A stretch of 64,000 nucleotides of DNA from Cyrtodaria siliqua (lineage: Eukaryota > Mollusca > Bivalvia > Adapedonta > Hiatellidae): positions 248,001 through 312,000 of the forward strand of contig JAWPHD010001331.1 of NCBI GenBank assembly GCA_037043455.1, given 5' to 3'. Each line of letters begins with the position of its first letter. Position 1 is the first letter of the stretch. The position numbers and the translations under genes are program-made. Positions 58,691 to 64,000 of the stretch are shown here, piece after piece. The notes beneath the pieces were generated by a model. It was not told the DNA's origin. It worked only from the letters and a program-made list of their open reading frames with translations, and did no database searches.

Positions 58691-58854
58691 TCCTCAATAT
58701 ATAATTTTGTCCGTCGTCTGTCATCCGCCGTACGTCAAACTTTAACTGCAACCTGACCTTGGTCATAACTTGAAACTTATTTGACCTATGTCCATGAAAC
58801 TTCACACACATCCTCACCTTTCCCCCAAGGAATGCCGTTACACATGTCCAATAA

Positions 58855-58965
58855 CTGGTTCTTACCAGGAAAAAGTGGGTGATCTGCCTCCACCAATAAA
58901 AAAATCGACCGTCATAGATAGCCTAAAATGTACTGAAACTTACGTAAAACACCAGGTAACCAATC
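58855..58965 (+). mobile_element. SINE body fragment
   Basis: CTTACCAGGAAAAAGTGGG, TCTGCCTCCACCAATAAAA and ATCGACCGTCATAGATA match the body of the SINEs at 8320-8370 and (reversed) 47110-47160. The tRNA-like head is not recognisable; in its place is a TTGACCTATGTCCATGAAAC dispersed repeat. Confidence 0.7.
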
Positions 58966-59073
58966 AACTATCCACTTCGCACATACTTCTACAATGGGGG
59001 AAATATCTATATATCTTTTTAATTTCAATAAATCTCTAAATACACGTCGAAAGCGCCTTAAAACATATCTTTG

Positions 59074-59340
59074 GCTGGCGTGGCCCAGTGAAAGCACGAT
59101 ATAGTACTTGGAAACCGGCGTTACCGGATTCAAGCTTCACCAAGGCTACTAAGTTCCGTCGGTGTGTTCTTGAACAAAGTGGACGTTAAACGGACGGTTC
59201 CGTTTATCCGCTGAGCACGTTAAAGAACCATAGTAACCTATTCGTATGTAGTGGTTGAGCAAATCACATGATCCCTATGTATCATTCCCTCTCTCTGGGG
59301 CGGTTCTAAATTGCATATAATGTTAAAAGAAATTCAATTT
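59074..59340 (+). mobile_element. SINE with conserved core, second copy
   Basis: A head with A-box-like TGGCCCAGTGA near 59081 and a B-box-like GGATTCAAGC near 59128 is followed by GTTCCGTCGGTGTGTTCTTG, GAGCACGTTAAAGAACCATA and CTCTCTGGGGCGGTTCTAAA, matching 47655-47860. Internal deletions make it shorter. It follows the SINE body fragment by about 110 bases. Confidence 0.75.
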
Positions 59341-59479
59341 AATTTGTTGCTATGCAAATGATCGTCAGATTATCCTACTTAGTATTTGGTTATCTGTTTA
59401 TACAATTAAAGGTACACACGGCAATCTTGCTTTTGCTAACTCGCGGCATCCGCTAATTTATTTTTAATACATAAGGCCA

Positions 59480-60260
59480 CCCTTAAACATATTTATGTTT
59501 GCCCTTTCCCGACACTAAGTTCAAATGTTGGTTAGGCAAAGGTAGGCACAATTTAACAAAAGACATGCCATTTGTTTTAGCTGGCATGTATTTACAAATG
59601 AAAATCATTACAAAAAGCAAGAAGGTACAAATGTTAGTTCCCCTGGTAACCGTGTCCATTGTTGACTCTTGCAGCAGTAACAGTTCAAGTGGGTCAGACA
59701 ATGTAATGCCTTGTAAAATAAGAGGAGAGTTTTCAATATGTTCCTTTATAAGACTATGTAAAACTGTGACCCCCAGGGCAGGGCAAATAAACATATGGTC
59801 ACCATTCAAACAGGCTTGGTAGAGGACCATTAGCTATGGTACATGCAACATATTAGACCTCTTGTTGTTTCAAAAAAGAATATGGGTAAAATATTTTAGT
59901 TTACTATATAACCAGATAACTCTCCGTAAAACTATTACCCCAGGGCGGAGCCAGATTTGACACCAGAGTCAACATTTGAATAAACGTGTTAGAGGACATA
60001 AGCTAAGGTTGCATACGATATATGAGAGTCCCTGCGCCTTGTGGTTTCAAAGAAGATTGTTTTAAGAATATATGGTACATGTTAAATATTAGACCTCTAG
60101 TTAATACGAGAAGACGTTTTAAAGATTGTGCTAGATAAATTTGATATAAAATCTGCGAATTACCATTTGAACAAAGGACCATAAGCTAATGCTACATGCA
60201 TATATGAACGCTCTTTACCTTGTGGTTTCCAAAAGGACTCGGGAATTTCTCCGAGTAATA
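59480..60260 (+). repeat. Dispersed repeat with ~170-bp units (ACCATTAGCTATGGTACATG)
   Basis: From about 59760 on, three diverged units contain CCCAGGGC, an AACA...GGTAGAGGACCATTAG block, a GCTACATGC-like word and TTGTGGTTTCAAA (near 59850, 60040 and 60225). The 107-codon frame at 59499-59822 runs into the first unit, so I do not call it a gene although its left part is unexplained. Confidence 0.6.
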
Positions 60261-61735
60261 TTACTTAGAATGTTTTATAAAAGCTAATTAAGGAAAATAT
60301 AAAACTGTACTGTTGTAGAGTTTTTAATCACAGATATGTTTTTACTGTAAAGAGTTTGCAAAATTTTACGTCCGAAGTTTGCTTGAGCCAAACGAGTATT
60401 CTTTCAGTAATGAAACTTTCAAGGGAAAACATTTGCTGTGTTATTTGTTGTTTCAGTCTTTTTTCCGAAAGGAAAGATCTAATGCAGCCATGAACGGTTA
60501 GATGACAGCAGCATATATTACATATTATACATAGCGGAAATCCCCGAGTTGCGTTTCTGTATTCCTTTAGTTTAGGTTCATGTAAAGCATATCCAATTTG
60601 ATAACACTATTAACAAATAACTCGAATGGCTTTTTGATATAGATATTTATACTAGGTATACACATTCTTACACTGTGTTTGTTTCGAAGACATACTTGCG
60701 TATTAAAACAATGAAAACTAAATGTTGTGTGACAATCGTTGAGAACTGTCGACTCGTCGGGAAAAAAACCAGCTATGTAATTGTAATGTTTCACATTAAT
60801 TTTGATATATTTGGAGGTTTTTGCCGGTACAATCTATTTGACACAACAGAAATAGAACATGTTCACTTGAACATGATTTGAAAAAGTGCTAAAGAATCGG
60901 CGAACATAATTTTGTTATTATTGTTATTAGCGGCATCTCGATGAGACCGGCAATTTAAAAAGAAAAAAGTTCCAAAAATGAGAAAAAAAAATGGGGCCTT
61001 TTTTTCGGGTCGGTCAGGAAAGGGCAAACATTAAATGTTTTAAGTGTGGCAGTGAAAAAGAAGGAAGCCTCTATCATTTTGTATTAAAGCGGCATTTAAT
61101 AATTATAAACTATCATCGGCGTACACTGATTATACTAAATTGTTTAAAATTAAATGCGCAACGCAAACAATTAATCTCATTCGCAACTAATAAATTATGT
61201 ATACTTCTTCTTTTTCATACATGTACTATTCGTTGCGAATGTACATGAAACGCCGTTAAATTATTTATTTAAAGTATCAGTCCATACAAATCCGAGAAAA
61301 CATGCCAGACACATGCTTTTGCCACCAATACATGTCATGTTATGCCGATTTGTTTAATGGTATGAATTGAAGTTGTCATTATTATTATTGGTGATTAAAG
61401 TCTAAAACAACTGAAATAAACAGGCATTTTTGGTATTTTTAAAACGCTGACAAACAATATACAACTGTGTGTTCAATTTATTCTTACACTACATTGCTCC
61501 GTATAAAGCTAGAACAATTAAAAAAAGATCGGTAAACGTGTGTAACTCAAGACGATGCATGTAGTGGCCACATACTAACGTGCTGAAAAACGTGTTTCTC
61601 ACATGTGTGAAAGACCTCCTCAGGTAATTACAAATCCGTTTTAAACTTATAGCCAGTACATCTTTCTTTCTTTCTTTTTTAACAAACTGGGTCCCCCTAG
61701 CCGTAGAAAGCGCGTACTTAAATATTGAGATTTTG
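60261..61735. other. Unassigned AT-rich DNA
   Basis: No gene is supported. GAAAAAAGTTCC at 60963-60974 recurs at 61882 and 62251 (as AGAAAAAAGTCC), so an eroded unit of the next tandem repeat may begin here. Confidence 0.4.
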
Positions 61736-61736
61736 G

Positions 61737-62640
61737 GTAAAAATGTTAAAAAATTGAATAAAATCGCTGATTTCTGTAATACATTAGAGGTATTTAACTA
61801 AAAAATAAAAATATATCTAATACAATAGAAAAAAAATAATATTGTAACCTTTTTGGGCAGGGTAAGGTCCAGTGATTAAAAAGAAAAAAGTTCCAAACCG
61901 CATGATGTTTGGAAATGCCTTAATTTTGGGGCGAAAAATGTGTATATTTGTCAAAAATCGCCGGAATCTGGAATTATTTTTTAAAATTAGTTTGAACATA
62001 AACTTATCAAATTGAAGCAAAAGAATGTTGCACAGCATACATATTCAAGTTTTTCCTGGCATATTATATATAACATATGTGCTCAAATATTGGCATTTTA
62101 GGGCAAAATGTTGGAAAAAATTACAAAAATCACTGATTTCTATAATCCATTGGGGTATTGGGTTAAAATTTAGAAAAAAATATTTTATAAAATAGAATTA
62201 AGACATAGTGTAACATTTTGGCTAGACAAAGGTCCAGTAATTAAGTAGAAAAAAGTCCTGAACCATATGATACTTAAAATATTGCCTTAATTTTCAGGCG
62301 AAAAATGTGTATTTCCGTCAAAAATCGACGGAATCTGGAATTAACTTTCGAAAATAGTTTGAAATTATCAAATTGAAGCAATAAAATGTTGCACACTATA
62401 CATATATCCAAGTCATTTATTGTATTGTATCAGATATAACATATATGCTCAAGTATTTATATTTTAGGACAAAATGTTGAAAAAATTACTAAAATCGCTG
62501 ATTTCTGTAATGCATTGAGGTATTGGGAGTCCATAGAAAGGACGGAAAAAAATAAATTATAACATTTCTGCAGTCCAATGTGCAATAATGTACCAGAAAA
62601 CCCATAAGAAGGTGGTAAATGCTGCTTGCTTTTTTTAGTT
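61737..62640 (+). repeat. ~365-bp tandem repeat, two full units and a partial third
   Basis: Unit starts at about 61740, 62105 and 62469 share AAAATCGCTGATTTCTGTAA. Units also share AAGAAAAAAGTTCC, GCCTTAATTTT, GCGAAAAATGTGTAT, GTCAAAAATCGCCGGAATCT and ATTGAAGCAA. The third unit is diverged after about 62530. Confidence 0.85.
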
Positions 62641-63425
62641 GGAGGAAAATGTGTTTTTAATAAAACATAAACAAAATCTGGATTTTTTTCTTCAAAAAGT
62701 AATTTAAACATACATGTTACAACGACATATCGCCAGATGAGAGAAAAAAATGCCGTCTTTCTTCCATGGAACATTCTACTCTCACCTGGCGATATTGCCA
62801 TTGACCCATCATATGTTTCCAATGAGTGCATGGCACGCTGACATTTTATTTGCTTTTGTAAGCAAACAAGCCTGCTCTAGCTAATACCTTATTGGAATTT
62901 GTTAAACAATGACATGACAGAAACTCCCGAACAAATACAACACACCATGCACTAGTTCTTGAGCTGGATGTAGACCCCACTCCCACATGGGGGATATTGT
63001 AGAGTATGATTTTCTGAAAGAACATGTAATAAGTTTCAAAATGAGACAGGTGTGCCATCAATTCTGAGCGTTGGGCTTTAGTGAGTAACGTGCATGTAAA
63101 CTATGTTACCTTACATTACAATTAAAATTTCAATTTTACATTAAAAACGTTGAATATAAATTAAATCAAAACCATGTAAAAAACATAATACATGTACTTT
63201 TATTAATATAGGTTGAGAAGCGCTTCAAACTTAATGAAACTATTCTGTAATTTACGTTACACCACATTCATTACCAAAAAAACTTATTTTTAGTGCTAAT
63301 AGGTTGCTGTAAAAACTGGTGTTCGTCTGTAAGTAAGGGTTTCTATATATCAAAATGTTAATTAGACTGTGTATAATATGCATTGTATAATAGCCGAAAT
63401 TTAAGTGTAACACAATAAAAAGAAA
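62641..63425. other. Unassigned DNA with a small inverted repeat
   Basis: ATATCGCCAGATGAGAG at about 62727 and CTCTCACCTGGCGATAT at about 62780 are complementary in 16 of 17 positions around a ~35-40-base loop. No gene is recognised. Confidence 0.5.
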
Positions 63426-63429
63426 TCAA

Positions 63430-64000
63430 ACATGGCGTCCAAGATGGTCCAGTTGTGTCACAAGATCTGTAGGTCGACCAAGCAGCCGTCGGCCGAGGGT
63501 AACTCAACGCTATTTCTCTATAACTATACTGTATATAGCTCTAGGTGCAATGTTAGCGGCCCGAACTCATGTAGCCCTCCCCCTGATACGGTCTTGAGAC
63601 CGAGTGCCACGCGTAGCGGGGACCTTTGCCGAGGCTGGCCACCGTTCCCGTTGAGTCACAAAACCTGTGGGTCGGCCCATTGGCCGTGGCTGTGGGTCGC
63701 TCAAGGCTATTTCTCTCTATACTGTATATAGCTCTAGGTGCCATGTTCGAGACCCGAACTCGGGAAGCCTTCTCCCTGAAACGACATAGGTACTGAGTGC
63801 AACGCGTAGCGAGGACCGTTGCCGACGGCTGACCACCGTTCCCGTTGTGTCACAAAACCTGAGGGTTGGCCCAGAGACTGTCGGCGCGGCTGTCGGTTGC
63901 GGGTCGCTCAAAGCTATTCATTATATAGCTCTAGGTGGCATGTTTGAGACCCGAACCCAGTTAGCCTTCCCCCTGATACGACCTAGGGACCAAGTGACAC
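63430..64000 (+). repeat. ~195-bp GC-richer tandem repeat running off the right edge
   Basis: Three spaced landmarks TATATAGCTCTAGGTG lie at about 63533, 63726 and 63922 (offsets 193 and 197). Units share CCGTTCCCGTTG, GTCACAAAACCTG, GAGACCCGAACTC, TTCCCCCTGATACG and CGCGTAGCG. It is richer in GC than the rest of the window. The short ORFs here are repeat readings. Confidence 0.85.

Noticed and set aside
59499..59822. 107-codon frame with a Ser-rich centre
   Set aside because: Its right part lies in a dispersed repeat, and an equally long frame exists on the opposite strand.

Overview
The window looks like nuclear DNA of an animal, most likely a bivalve mollusc. The reasons are long AT-rich non-coding stretches, spliced-looking coding fragments, tRNA-derived SINEs with a shared core, several dispersed tandem-repeat families that I recognise from mollusc genomes, and a multicopy reverse-transcriptase family. 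Species cannot be told from the sequence. There are no operons, no rRNA and no CRISPR; most of the open frames are chance readings through tandem repeats.

Layout. 1-1.47 kb: 3' part of a reverse-transcriptase retroelement with its conserved 3' tail. 1.47-4.45 kb: intron-like AT-rich DNA with a fold-back repeat. 4452-4763: one real-looking terminal exon of a METTL24-like methyltransferase. 5-12 kb: minisatellites (a GAGTATTGATACC type twice, a TTTGTACCG type twice), a SINE, an inverted solo 3' tail of the retroelement and a mollusc-type 140-bp repeat. 13-15.9 kb and 20.2-38.4 kb: an enormous satellite with ~20-21-bp monomers (core AGTATGATACTGA), arranged in higher-order repeats and interrupted by TTAA-flanked MITEs, a fold-back insertion and, between the two blocks, a 1.8-kb GTTAAGTGCC minisatellite and two decayed DIRS-like gag-type fragments.

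38.8-44 kb: an inverted decayed retroelement copy, then a small genic island. It holds a P2X7-intracellular-domain-like first exon (+) and a THAP zinc-finger gene (-) facing each other, each preceded by the same CRE plus inverted CCAAT promoter word, and both enclosed by two direct copies of one dispersed repeat. 44-49.9 kb: little coding evidence; a tRNA-like sequence, two SINEs, an unusual ACCCTGGTTG repeat and microsatellites. 50-55 kb: two more decayed retroelement copies, a Mutator-type transposase fragment and a YqaJ-type nuclease fragment. 55-57 kb: 57-bp and 168-bp tandem arrays with a strong G-run. 57-64 kb: a fold-back element, two SINEs, a 365-bp tandem repeat and a 195-bp tandem repeat running off the end.

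The parts do not act as one pathway. The strongest points for follow-up are the satellite with dyad-symmetric monomers and nested higher-order structure, TTAA-flanked AGGG-ended elements co-amplified inside it, a perfect 122-bp fold-back palindrome, the recurring GC-capped hairpin elements, and the THAP/P2X7-like gene pair. All homology calls are from memory of family patterns; no database search was run.
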